Positions 9,601-17,351 of a stretch of 44,363 nt of DNA are shown piece after piece. The number at the start of each line of letters is the position of its first letter. Position 1 is the stretch's first letter. Under the pieces are notes generated by a model. It was not told where the DNA came from. It was given only the letters and a program-made list of their open reading frames with translations, and did not search any database. The position numbers and the translations under genes were made by a program. The stretch is from Caulobacterales bacterium (GTDB taxonomy: Bacteria > Pseudomonadota > Alphaproteobacteria > Caulobacterales > Caulobacteraceae). The DNA is taken from NCBI GenBank assembly GCA_947474395.1, contig CANJID010000032.1:1-44363 (forward strand), given 5' to 3'.

Positions 9601-9962
9601 CCCTGATCCGTTGCTTCGAACCTAGTTTGCGTGACCGGCCCGGCGTCGGGCCGTCGGCCGAATTGCAGCGGAAGATTGGTGAAATCATCAGCCGCCGAGT
9701 CGTGCGCGTGGCGGAAGAGGAGCTCGGCCGCACAACCGCTGTCCTTGAACGGTTCTTCGCGGACTGGGCCCGAAAACAGCCAGAGCGATACGGCGACTTC
9801 GCACCGATACCCCAGGAGACCCGCCCCCTCATGATCCCGGCCGGACGCATATGGAGTGATGGGGAGGATCCGATCCCCCGTCCGACTCCGTCATCGATGC
9901 GCAGCGTTGATGCCGAGAGCGAGGCGCGCCTCGTCAATGCCATCACAAACGAAGGATCTTGA
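6603..9962 (+). CDS. drmA-like: DrmA-type DISARM helicase
   Basis: An SF2 helicase of about 1119 aa. Walker A is FPTGGGKTE (about 476-484), the DExH box is DELH in IIQDELHLISGPLGSMVGHYE (about 688), motif III is STATIARA, and motifs V/VI read NMIQVGLDVPRL and YIQASSRVGRD (about 905-941). A cysteine-rich insert between the first two motifs (SCPWCG and CEDPNCPFHG, about 587-632) probably binds zinc. These are DrmA features: in DISARM, DrmA with DrmB forms the core that loads onto incoming DNA. I chose the ATG at 6603; a GTG at 6594 would overlap the previous stop as GTGA and is equally possible. An acidic low-complexity stretch (ESETEEEPDADDSGRDEGSD) lies near residues 78-97. Confidence 0.82.
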   Translation: MPDALAVREHMIDSLRRELVGPDPGRPAVQWGGPHSLLNGEEILRPQDRPKMRYGAGILFPNGMTYSGLIDETADRPESETEEEPDADDSGRDEGSDDKEGEADEEVPVLNSFVPSSMGISFLADLNERLTVEASWATYAAGPLDGWIGAREVQDDLWFRTPHSQPLPIDRGPTAALRQWTEELLDGAGPALSIVDRPWNDGLRLITVTLVNRRAARGADDSNCFFQCGLRIRPEGASRICPYPSRPDNDLDEEERSLKLLYRHCPTYAVGHGCAADWTTDDDGAVANVRTESLPVFTQHPILPRNTLEGVNLSMLGLSQADDEAILNSCRRLAERYGDWIRDQREAAIQAHLSVELRATADIHLRRCEESLKRMLAGVDVLDTDPDAMTAFRWMNLAMVQQRSHYGLSADKEKRRAWVQTPDGQAPERPFVSPEYPASVAWRPFQLAFILMNLRGMADDGPEGRRERDLVDVIWFPTGGGKTEAYLGLASWLMLFRRLSNPLNGGVSVLMRYTLRLLTAQQFQRAASLICALELMRRERPKRLGEEPFTIGLWLGSSVTPNTDEDAVQKLSELDNGDGQNPFVVLSCPWCGVEMGRREVGHSSRVIGYHRVRDPRASVALVCEDPNCPFHGGELPLEVVDARIYRRPPTMVIGTVDKFAMLAWTPEARKLFGIDAGNSGPPDLIIQDELHLISGPLGSMVGHYETLIDELCSRETPNGRIGPKIVASTATIARADEQVHALYGREARLFPAQALRAGDSFFAEERPDIPGRTYVGVLASGLSSHVVAQIRTTAALLQAPATLKGEARPSALDPYWSLVAYFNSLRELGRASTLIQADIREYLNWIWQRSGISETRTETIDRRRFINQPVELTSRVPSGEIPEVLERLFTGLPDAGTVDVCFATNMIQVGLDVPRLSLMMIVGQPKGASEYIQASSRVGRDISKPGLVVTNYNPFKPRDRSHFETFRQYHEAIYRYVEPTSVTPFSLPVSERAIHALAIALIRCFEPSLRDRPGVGPSAELQRKIGEIISRRVVRVAEEELGRTTAVLERFFADWARKQPERYGDFAPIPQETRPLMIPAGRIWSDGEDPIPRPTPSSMRSVDAESEARLVNAITNEGS

Positions 9963-9964
9963 GC

Positions 9965-11836
9965 ATGGCCCGCCCTAGCCGCGGCCGCAGAACCGGTCCC
10001 GCCCTGAGAACGGCGAAGCCACGGCCCCTGCGCCGTTCGCAGCTCATCAGCCCCTTCGGCGTCGGCGCGATCAGCGACTTTCGCGGCGATGAGGCGCTGA
10101 TGTGCGCCGGCCTCGACGACTGGTTCGCGCGTGAAAGCGACATTCCGCCCCATCTCCGCCTAGAAGAGGCGCGGCTTCAAAGACGCCTGGGCAAGGCATT
10201 CTTCGTGCGCCCTCCTGAACATGAAGGCCAGGATCAGCGCCGCAGGAAGATACCGTTCGTCCGCTTCCCCCGGTGGCACTACTGTCCGCAGTGCTTCCGG
10301 ATGAAGCAGGCGACCTATTTCCAGGATCAACCGTACTGCGATCCCTGTAAGACCGGACGGCGGCGACGGATGATCCCGGTTAGAATCGTCGCCGTCTGCA
10401 AGCACGGCCATATCGAGGACTTTCCCTACCGCCTATGGATCGGCTGCACCTGTGCGGACGACGACAGCGCGCGGCTTCTCTTCAAGGCCGGCCGCAGCTC
10501 GGCGGGCCTCGCCGGGATCCACATCTCTTGCGAGTCGTGCGGCAGAAGCAGGTCCCTGGCGGGCGCAATGAGCCCGCAGACACTCTCCACCGCCGGGGCG
10601 ACCTGCGCTGGTGGTCGCCCCTGGTTCGGCGAAGAACAGACCAGTTGTGGGCGCATGCTTCAGGGCGTCCAGCGAGGTGGCTCCAACGTCTACTTCCCAG
10701 TCGTCGTGAGTTCGATCTTCGTACCTGACGAGCAGACCGGCCGCGACGACCGCATCATGGCGCTCCTTGAGGACCCGCTGATCTGGGACCAGCTGGTGTC
10801 GTCTGCAGAGGCGGGTCTAATCGACCGCGGTCGGTGTGAGCTGATCGCGTTGCTGAAGGTTGTTGATGCAGACCGCCTTTACGAACTGGCGCAGGCGAAA
10901 TTCTCGGACTCCACACCGCCGGATACGGCGCCGGCTTCGGAAGAGGATTTCCGACGCCAGGAGTACACCCTGCTATGCCAGTCTCTTACGGACCCACAAG
11001 CCGAACTCGTCAGCGACTGGGTCCCAGGGGACCTGTACGGCCAGCTGGGCGCCTTCATTAGCGGGGTGGGGCTGGTCAGGAAACTGAGGGAGACCCGTGT
11101 CCTCTGCGGCTTCTCGAGGCTTGAGCCTCTTTCGGATCCCGAAGATGACGATGTCCAGCCGATCGCACGTTCGCAGGACGTCCGCTGGCTACCAGGGATC
11201 GATGTCCATGGAGAAGGCGTCTTCATCGACTTTGATCATGATCGCCTGTCCGCCTGGGCAGACAGCAGCGCGGTGCGCCGCAGACTGGAACCGGCGCTCG
11301 CTCGTTTCGAGTCAATTCGCGAAGGGCGCGACCAGCCACCTTCAGGGGCACATCCGCGCCTTCTCTTCCTCCACTCCTTTGCCCACGCGCTAATCAAGGA
11401 GCTCACGTTCAGCTGCGGATATGGCTCCTCCTCACTGCGTGAGCGGCTTTATGTCGATATCGCCAATCCGGCCGCGCCCATGTCCGGCGTTCTCGTCTAC
11501 ACGGCGTCGGGCGATGCCGACGGCACCCTGGGCGGGCTGGTAGCGCAGGGAACACCGGATAGGCTGCCCCGCATCATCGCCGAGGCACTGCGTCGCGCCA
11601 CCTGGTGCTCGAACGATCCTGTTTGCATGGAGAGCGGGGGACGTCCGGCCGACGCAGGCAACCTCGCAGCATGCCACAGCTGCGCGCTCGTTCCGGAGAC
11701 CAGCTGTGAGCAGGGAAACCGATTACTCGATCGAGCGACGCTCGTTGGAACGGTCACGAACCCGGGGTTAGGGTTCCTCTCTGACCTTATCCCGGGGCGC
11801 GGAACAGCCGTTCAGGATGAGGAGCTAGTCCTTTGA
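9965..11836 (+). CDS. drmB-like: DrmB-type DUF1998 protein
   Basis: A protein of about 623 aa matching DrmB/DUF1998 proteins, partners of the DrmA helicase. The N-terminal part has zinc-finger pairs (CPQC near 108 and CDPC near 125), then CKHGHIEDFPYRLW and CESCG. The C-terminal DUF1998 region carries LLFLHSFAHALIKELTFSCGY (about 460-480), VYTASGDADGTLGGL and a final cysteine cluster (WCSNDPVC, CHSC, C). The ATG at 9965 has GAAGG 9 nt upstream; a TTG at 9959 overlapping the helicase stop is the alternative. The gene directly follows drmA and overlaps the AIPR gene. DrmB is reported to act with DrmA on DNA; the details here are inferred from family membership. Confidence 0.82.
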   Translation: MARPSRGRRTGPALRTAKPRPLRRSQLISPFGVGAISDFRGDEALMCAGLDDWFARESDIPPHLRLEEARLQRRLGKAFFVRPPEHEGQDQRRRKIPFVRFPRWHYCPQCFRMKQATYFQDQPYCDPCKTGRRRRMIPVRIVAVCKHGHIEDFPYRLWIGCTCADDDSARLLFKAGRSSAGLAGIHISCESCGRSRSLAGAMSPQTLSTAGATCAGGRPWFGEEQTSCGRMLQGVQRGGSNVYFPVVVSSIFVPDEQTGRDDRIMALLEDPLIWDQLVSSAEAGLIDRGRCELIALLKVVDADRLYELAQAKFSDSTPPDTAPASEEDFRRQEYTLLCQSLTDPQAELVSDWVPGDLYGQLGAFISGVGLVRKLRETRVLCGFSRLEPLSDPEDDDVQPIARSQDVRWLPGIDVHGEGVFIDFDHDRLSAWADSSAVRRRLEPALARFESIREGRDQPPSGAHPRLLFLHSFAHALIKELTFSCGYGSSSLRERLYVDIANPAAPMSGVLVYTASGDADGTLGGLVAQGTPDRLPRIIAEALRRATWCSNDPVCMESGGRPADAGNLAACHSCALVPETSCEQGNRLLDRATLVGTVTNPGLGFLSDLIPGRGTAVQDEELVL

Positions 11837-13887
11837 GCGACGCCCAGCTCGAATTCCTCCGCGGACTGCACGAGGATGCCGCGGATGCGCCTGAAGACGG
11901 TGGCGGCGCTGCGGAAGCATTCACCCGCCAGGTGCTGGAGCGCCTTGCGGATGCCGGCTACGTCGAGAACCCGATACCGCTATGGGCTCAGGGCAACTTC
12001 GGGCCAGCCCGCTTCCGGATCAGCGGCTACGCGATGGACGAGGAGCAGGAGCGGCTGATCCTCTTCACGACGCTCTATGGTGGAGAGCCGGGCCTGCGGA
12101 CACTGGGACTCGATGAGGTCAGGACCGCCGTCGAACGGGCGGTCCGGCTGTTCCTCGAGTGCGCCCGCGGACGCGCAGATCGTATCGAGCCGGCCGACAG
12201 CGAAGCTGCCGATCTCGCCCGCACCCTTGGAGAAATCCATCACCGGATCAGTTTCCTTCGGGTGATCGTGCTGTCCGACTACCAGATGCAGCAGCGCCGG
12301 ATCGACGCCGCCGAACTTGAGGGCACGAGGGTCTCGGCCGACCTCCTAGGTCTTGAGCGGCTGCAGCGAATCCTGGGTGACGGCCTGACCCGAGAGGATA
12401 TCGTGGTCGACCTCGTGGCCATCTCTGGTGAACCGCTGGCAGCCCTTTCGGTTGAGGCGGAAGGAGCCGGGTATGAGACTTGGCTTGCGGCGATCCCGGG
12501 TGAAGTGCTCGCGCGGGCCTATGAGGACTACGGCGGCCGCCTTCTGGAACTGAACGTTCGCGCCTTCCTGGGGGTCCGCGGCCGGAAATCCGTCAACGCG
12601 GGACTACTGGCTACACTCGAGTCCCGGCCTGCCGACTTCCTGGCCTTCAACAACGGCATCGTTGCAACGGTCGACGACATCGAGTGGGAAGACCGGAGCG
12701 GGGTCGCAATGATCCGTAAGCTGACGGGTCTGCAGATCGTCAACGGCGGTCAGACCACTGCATCGATACACCGGGCCTCACGCGCCCTTCACATTGACCT
12801 CGGCCCGGTTCGGGTGCCGGCCAAGATCATCCGGGTACCGCGTGATGACCTCTCCCGAATGGTCACCGACATCTCCCGCTCCGCCAACATCCAGAACACG
12901 GTGCAGCCAGCCGACTTCTCGGCCAACGATCCGTTCCATGTCCGCGTCGAGGAGCTGGCCAACAACGAGTGGCGGCCCGACGGTGTCACGCGGTGGTTCT
13001 ATGAACGCGCGCGCGGCAGCTATGGAGCGCTCGAAGCGAAGGCCGGTCTAAAGGCCGCCGACCGGAAACGGATCGCGTGGGAGACCCCCAAGGAACTCCG
13101 GTTCTCGAAGACCGACTTGGCGAAATACCTGAACGCCTGGGAAGGCTTCCCCCACCAAGTCAGCGGCGGCGCTCAGAAGAACTTCCAGCTGTTCATGCAA
13201 CGGCTGAAGGACAATCGTCGCGATCCGCCTGACGAAGCCTGGTACCACCGGTTCATCGCGCTCGCGCTCCTCTTCCGGAGCACCCAGAAGATCGTGCGCG
13301 AGGAGAAATTCAGCGCCTATCAGGCCAACATCGTCGCCTACACCGTTGCGGGACTGTCCTGGATCACCGCCGGCCGCATCGACTTCGAGCTGATCTGGCG
13401 CAATCAGTCGATAAGTCCCGAACTCGTGACCCTGATCCGGACCTGGTCCCACGAGATTGATAAGTTGCTGCGCGAGACCGCCGGCACAAAAATGCCAACG
13501 GAGTGGGCCAAGCGCACGGAAGCGTGGGAACAGATACGCGAGCGGCTTCCCGCGCTATCCGATCCCCTGCCGCCGGAGCTTGCCGGCACGACTGGCAGCG
13601 ATACCGCACGCCCGACAGCCTCGGCGGATGGGCTGAACGCCGCCGACCTTCAGATGATCAACCAGTGCCGCGCCATCAGCGCCGAAGGATACATCGAGAT
13701 CATCGGGTGGGGCCGTCGCAGCGGCTTGCAGAAGTGGCAGACGGACATCCTTACCACCGTCATGGGCTACGCCGCATCGGACTGGGAGCGGAGCCCCTCA
13801 GCTAAACAGGCGCGTTGGGTCATGGATGCGAAGGTACGGTTCAGCGAGGCGGCCGGGTCGCCAGAAATGGCGGACGCCGATGACTAA
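11833..13887 (+). CDS. AIPR family (abortive infection phage resistance) protein
   Basis: A 684-aa AIPR-family protein. The family signature is visible from about residue 235 to 330: ELNVRAFLGVRGRKSVNAGL, ADFLAFNNGIVATVD and LQIVNGGQTTASIHRA, followed by a long helical region. AIPR proteins were first found in abortive phage resistance and recur in defence islands beside methylases, Vsr and helicases; their biochemical activity is not settled. The start is a TTG at 11833 overlapping the DrmB stop (TTGA). It is supported by GAGGAG 7 nt upstream and by the lack of another start for 60 codons. It closes the operon, and downstream sequence carries no further plus-strand gene. In this position it may be the toxic effector of the system, which is inference. 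Confidence 0.85.
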   Translation: MSDAQLEFLRGLHEDAADAPEDGGGAAEAFTRQVLERLADAGYVENPIPLWAQGNFGPARFRISGYAMDEEQERLILFTTLYGGEPGLRTLGLDEVRTAVERAVRLFLECARGRADRIEPADSEAADLARTLGEIHHRISFLRVIVLSDYQMQQRRIDAAELEGTRVSADLLGLERLQRILGDGLTREDIVVDLVAISGEPLAALSVEAEGAGYETWLAAIPGEVLARAYEDYGGRLLELNVRAFLGVRGRKSVNAGLLATLESRPADFLAFNNGIVATVDDIEWEDRSGVAMIRKLTGLQIVNGGQTTASIHRASRALHIDLGPVRVPAKIIRVPRDDLSRMVTDISRSANIQNTVQPADFSANDPFHVRVEELANNEWRPDGVTRWFYERARGSYGALEAKAGLKAADRKRIAWETPKELRFSKTDLAKYLNAWEGFPHQVSGGAQKNFQLFMQRLKDNRRDPPDEAWYHRFIALALLFRSTQKIVREEKFSAYQANIVAYTVAGLSWITAGRIDFELIWRNQSISPELVTLIRTWSHEIDKLLRETAGTKMPTEWAKRTEAWEQIRERLPALSDPLPPELAGTTGSDTARPTASADGLNAADLQMINQCRAISAEGYIEIIGWGRRSGLQKWQTDILTTVMGYAASDWERSPSAKQARWVMDAKVRFSEAAGSPEMADADD

Positions 13888-14167
13888 CGACGTTCCGTCC
13901 GACACTCCCCTCCAGCTCGGAAAAGCTAGCATGGGTGTCCACTGAAACGAGGGAGGATCAGGGGAAAATAATGCGCGTTAGACCTTCGGAGAGTTGAAGC
14001 CGACCGAGTGAGCTTAGCGGGCTTGCGCAAAACGCTCAGGCGTATCGCCATCATGGCATCCGCCCTTAGGATTGTTACTCCCGCATGCTCGCGTTATGGG
14101 GTCGGGGCCCGGCAACCCAATAAATTGCCGACACCACAGGCGGCCATAGCCGGCGGCGGATAGGGCA
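13888..14167. other. Intergenic stretch after the defence operon
   Basis: No gene of credible length is seen. The stretch holds the right copy of the flanking repeat (13937-13960), then a GGGG plus ATG with only eight codons before a stop. It looks like degraded mobile-element sequence but I cannot name a family. No clear intrinsic terminator for the operon is present. Confidence 0.4.
13937..13960. repeat. Right copy of bipartite direct repeat flanking the defence operon
   Basis: GTCCACT, seven variable bases, GGGAGGATCA, identical in both blocks and in spacing to 627-650 and in the same orientation. It begins 50 bp after the AIPR stop codon, so the two copies bracket exactly the seven-gene operon. 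Confidence 0.5.
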
Positions 14168-14524
14168 TTACGACCTATTATTTATGTCCGACTTCGTGAG
14201 TTTCCGTGCAGCCCAGTAGGCGGCGTTCGCTGCACGTGTCCGCGCCCAGCCTTCGGTTGTCTTAGGTCCAGTGGACATACCGCCGTGGTTCCGGCACCTG
14301 CCATTAGCCAGCCCCAGCGCCTTGCAGGGGGTGCCCTTTCGCGTCTGGGCCCCGCAGGTGCGGCGGACCGGCTCTGACCGCTGCTGGAGCTTCAGGCGGG
14401 CGAGAAGGCCCTCCAAGGACGTAGCAGGCGGCTTGGCCTTAGGGCGGCCGGCACGGCGGGCTTCTGCGGCCAGCATGGTGACCTTGCGGCGGTGTAGAGG
14501 GCGGTCGGGGTCCTTACCATCCAT
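14168..14524 (-). CDS. HGGxSTG-motif small protein
   Basis: A 118-aa basic protein. It carries two CxxxTRKGTPCKA/C-type cysteines and the motif CRNHGGMSTGPKTTEG (about residues 78-93), which marks the HGGxSTG domain family often found in phages and phage-like islands of Proteobacteria. The function of that family is unknown to me; the Cys/His spacing suggests a small zinc-binding, nucleic-acid-associated protein. An in-frame ATG at 14476 with AAGG upstream is an alternative start. It is downstream of the primase gene on the same strand and closes the satellite-like element, so it probably belongs to that element rather than to the defence operon. Confidence 0.65.
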   Translation of the reverse strand: MDGKDPDRPLHRRKVTMLAAEARRAGRPKAKPPATSLEGLLARLKLQQRSEPVRRTCGAQTRKGTPCKALGLANGRCRNHGGMSTGPKTTEGWARTRAANAAYWAARKLTKSDINNRS

Positions 14525-14652
14525 GTTTGATAGCCCCAGTAATCAAGGGCTTTTGGTCGAACAACATGTCGGTGACGCAGGTGACGGACATTCCGTAAAC
14601 TCCTCTCACGCGCACGCGTTGGAGCGATAAAGTGAAACCTGCGTCACCTGCG

Positions 14653-16914
14653 TCACCCGAAGTCATCATCGCCACCTGCGGATGACCGTTTGGCGGGGAG
14701 GCGAAGCTGAATTCCGGACCAGAACCGACCAGTTTTGTTGCGTTCAGACCGAAAGCCGGAACGCTTCAAACGTTCACCAAAGGCGTTCTGATGGCCGGGT
14801 TGTTCACCTGCCCTTGCGGTGTAATCGCGCCAGCTTCCGTACAGCTTGGTAGCGAAAGCCCACTTGTGTGAGTTAGCGGGCTCGGCGTCACACTCGTCGT
14901 CAAGCCACTGCTGGAAGAGGTCCTGATCGTCGAAATAGGTGGTGGTTGCCTGCGTCACTACCGACGGCCTAACCAACCCATTAGCCTGCCAGTCTAAACC
15001 ACCGTCGATCATCCAGCGCAGTATGCCCGGTCCCTCCAATCGAAGTTGCCGTTCCAAATCTGGGTCAGGCTTAGCGGGCTTATTATTGAACGGGACGATG
15101 TTAATCCGGCGGCGAAGGGCTTCGTCCGCCGTCGTGATGCGGGGCTGGTGGTTTCCGACGGCAAACAGCTTGAAGGTCGGGTCAAACTCGAAGAAATCCT
15201 GCCGCATAAACCGTGCACGGATACGGTCGCCGCCAGTTAGGGCCTTGATCCGCGCCTCTGCCCATGCGCGGCCCGCTTCTGTCTCCGAAGCCGTTACAAA
15301 TCTAGCACCCTTGAGCATGGCCAGTTCGGTAGGGTGCCGGTCAAATTGCGATGCGGCCAAGGTCTCCATCGGTATTGTGATGGCGTAGTCGCCCATTATC
15401 CAAGAGACGACATTCACTAGAACTGACTTACCATTCCCGCCGCCGCCGATACCATACAGCAGGGCGTGTTCGGAAACGTCGCCGGTCAGGCTGTAGCCAA
15501 GGAACTGCTGAACGAAGCGGATGAGTTCCACGTCGCCGCCGAAGGTTTCGGATAGGAACAAATGCCACCGCGGGCAATCTGCGGTATCTGCGGGGGCGAC
15601 GCCGAAGGACTTGGTCAGGCGGTGGTCGGGATCAGGAGCCATAAGCTGTCCCGTATGCAGATCGATGGCGCATCCCGCTGCCCCCGCAAGGTAATGGTCT
15701 GTGTCCCAGTACTCCGCCGTCACCGCTAGCCTTGGGTCACTGCGGGCGGCCCGTTCTATGCCGGTGACGGTTGCCATCTTGCCCAGCACCTTTTGAGCAC
15801 CTACGGGCGCTGCTGCTGAGGCCTCCCGACAAAGCTCCCGACACGCATAAACGACTTGGCCAGTCTCATCCTTGCGCCAAATACCGCCGTCGTACCGGAA
15901 CCATGCGGCGGCGTGGTGGTCGTATCGCACAAGGTCAGCATTCCGGTCGGCCAAGACGCTTGCGAGCCCATCCTCCGTGGTCGGCAACAGCCCAGCCGCA
16001 TCATCATTCGCCGCGACCGCGCCGCTCGCAGGCCGTGGCTTTTGCAGGCCAGCGCTTAGGCCGGATTCGATAGTTTTAAGGACAGCAGTCTTATCGTCTT
16101 CGGCGGCCAGTCCGCAGGCAAGAGCCGCCCCTAGCAGGCCCTGCCGGGCGGCGGCATCCGTTAGCTGTTTGATGGCAATCAGTTGCGCCATCCGGAAGGC
16201 TGCGCGATTCAGGGTGTCGTTGCGTGTACCCGGCACCGCTGCCGCCAGCCGTGAGCACTCGTCCCTCAGGGCCCTGAGCCCATAGGCCGTTGAACCGTCA
16301 CCGGCTCGGTCCTTGGGGATTTCGTTGAAGGGCTTGGGAACAAGCCCACAAGCCCCCAGCGCCGCCGCCAGAACGTCCGGTGGCGCATCTACGACAGGAA
16401 ATAGGCCGGGCGGGTTTTCCCACGTGTAGCGACGGCCATCTGCCAGCCGTGAGCCGCGCATAATCAGGTAACCGCCTTCGCCGCGAACGTCGATGTCGGG
16501 GCCGATTTTGCCCGCCGAGTTTCGGACCAGCGTGTCGGGGCTGTATTTGTAGAGGATGTGATAACCGCCGGTAGCGGTGCGCGTAATGGCCGTCTTGCCA
16601 ATCTCATCGAGTTTCCAGCCGCGCTCTCCAAGTGTCTGCAAACCTTGTTTGCCGTCGGCTACGTCGACGTCTACCGCCCAGATGCCAGACGGTTCGCCGG
16701 TCGGCATGCCCACCATCGCGTTAGGGTGCTGAGCCCACCAGCGGTCAATCTGGGCCGGGTCGCGGGATGCGTCCTTGAATCCGTGTGTTGTTAGCGGTCG
16801 TTTGTCAGGTCCGCATGGGAATACGGGGCCAAGATCGCGGGCGATCTGGTGGGCCGCTTCGCGGGGAGTTGGCTCATCGTCCCTTGCTAGCGACGCGTGA
16901 AAATTAGGGTCCAT
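14653..16914 (-). CDS. Phage/plasmid primase-helicase (prim-pol plus D5/P4-like ATPase)
   Basis: A 753-aa replication protein. The N-terminus is a bifunctional primase/polymerase domain: GIWAVDVDVADG with metal ligands near D82 and D84, GGYHILYKY with the following His, and IDVRGEGGYLIMRGS. The centre and C-terminus form a D5/P4-type helicase with Walker A GGGGNGKSVLVN (about 488-499), a DUF5906-like ATPase region and a C-terminal winged-helix-like end (ALLYGIG to LKRSGFRSERN). The start at 16914 is chosen because AAGGAG lies 6 nt upstream; a longer reading frame has no such site. It would prime and unwind DNA for autonomous replication of the satellite element. There are no capsid, terminase or lysis genes nearby. 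Confidence 0.85.
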   Translation of the reverse strand: MDPNFHASLARDDEPTPREAAHQIARDLGPVFPCGPDKRPLTTHGFKDASRDPAQIDRWWAQHPNAMVGMPTGEPSGIWAVDVDVADGKQGLQTLGERGWKLDEIGKTAITRTATGGYHILYKYSPDTLVRNSAGKIGPDIDVRGEGGYLIMRGSRLADGRRYTWENPPGLFPVVDAPPDVLAAALGACGLVPKPFNEIPKDRAGDGSTAYGLRALRDECSRLAAAVPGTRNDTLNRAAFRMAQLIAIKQLTDAAARQGLLGAALACGLAAEDDKTAVLKTIESGLSAGLQKPRPASGAVAANDDAAGLLPTTEDGLASVLADRNADLVRYDHHAAAWFRYDGGIWRKDETGQVVYACRELCREASAAAPVGAQKVLGKMATVTGIERAARSDPRLAVTAEYWDTDHYLAGAAGCAIDLHTGQLMAPDPDHRLTKSFGVAPADTADCPRWHLFLSETFGGDVELIRFVQQFLGYSLTGDVSEHALLYGIGGGGNGKSVLVNVVSWIMGDYAITIPMETLAASQFDRHPTELAMLKGARFVTASETEAGRAWAEARIKALTGGDRIRARFMRQDFFEFDPTFKLFAVGNHQPRITTADEALRRRINIVPFNNKPAKPDPDLERQLRLEGPGILRWMIDGGLDWQANGLVRPSVVTQATTTYFDDQDLFQQWLDDECDAEPANSHKWAFATKLYGSWRDYTARAGEQPGHQNAFGERLKRSGFRSERNKTGRFWSGIQLRLPAKRSSAGGDDDFG

Positions 16915-17031
16915 TGTGGTCTCCTTGGTGGGGAGAACTGCCCTTGCGAAAAACGACAAAAATGCTTAAAGTTCAATTGCTTGCACGCCATCTAACCGCT
17001 GCATCGGGCCGTCCCTGCGGGGGCGGCTCGA

Positions 17032-17241
17032 TTATTTTGCGGGTTGCGCCTGATTGGCTGCGTGCATGCCTTCGTTGGCGCACCGCGTCAGGAAAGACTG
17101 CAGTTCTTCGGTGAAGATCAGGCGGCGGCCGCCGACCTTGAAGGCCTTAAGCCGACCGGTCTGGATTTCTTCGTAGATCGTGCTGCGCGACAGGCCAGTC
17201 GCGACCACCGCTTCGGGGATTTGATAGGAAAGTTTACTCAT
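17032..17241 (-). CDS. Small helix-turn-helix excisionase/AlpA-like protein
   Basis: A 69-aa DNA-binding protein with a MerR/excisionase-type helix-turn-helix. IPEAVVATGLSRSTIYEEIQTGRLKAFKVGGRRLIF covers about residues 8-43, including the wing residues KVGGRR that follow the recognition helix. Such proteins in P4-like satellites act as excision directionality factors or as activators of the integrase promoter. It sits between the integrase side and the primase gene on the same strand, 117 bp upstream of the primase start. A role in switching between integration and replication is likely but inferred from position. Confidence 0.75.
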   Translation of the reverse strand: MSKLSYQIPEAVVATGLSRSTIYEEIQTGRLKAFKVGGRRLIFTEELQSFLTRCANEGMHAANQAQPAK

Positions 17242-17351
17242 CGGGATTTCTCCAGTCCGCTGCGTTGGTGCAGCTTTCCGTGAATATCCGCGTGGACACT
17301 CTGGGTATCTGACAGCAGGCGATGCGATTGCGCGACCTGATGTCCGAGACT

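Noticed and set aside
13973-13999. Short frame starting ATGCGCGTTAGACC after a purine-rich stretch
   Set aside because: A stop follows after eight codons; at most a relic of a mobile element.
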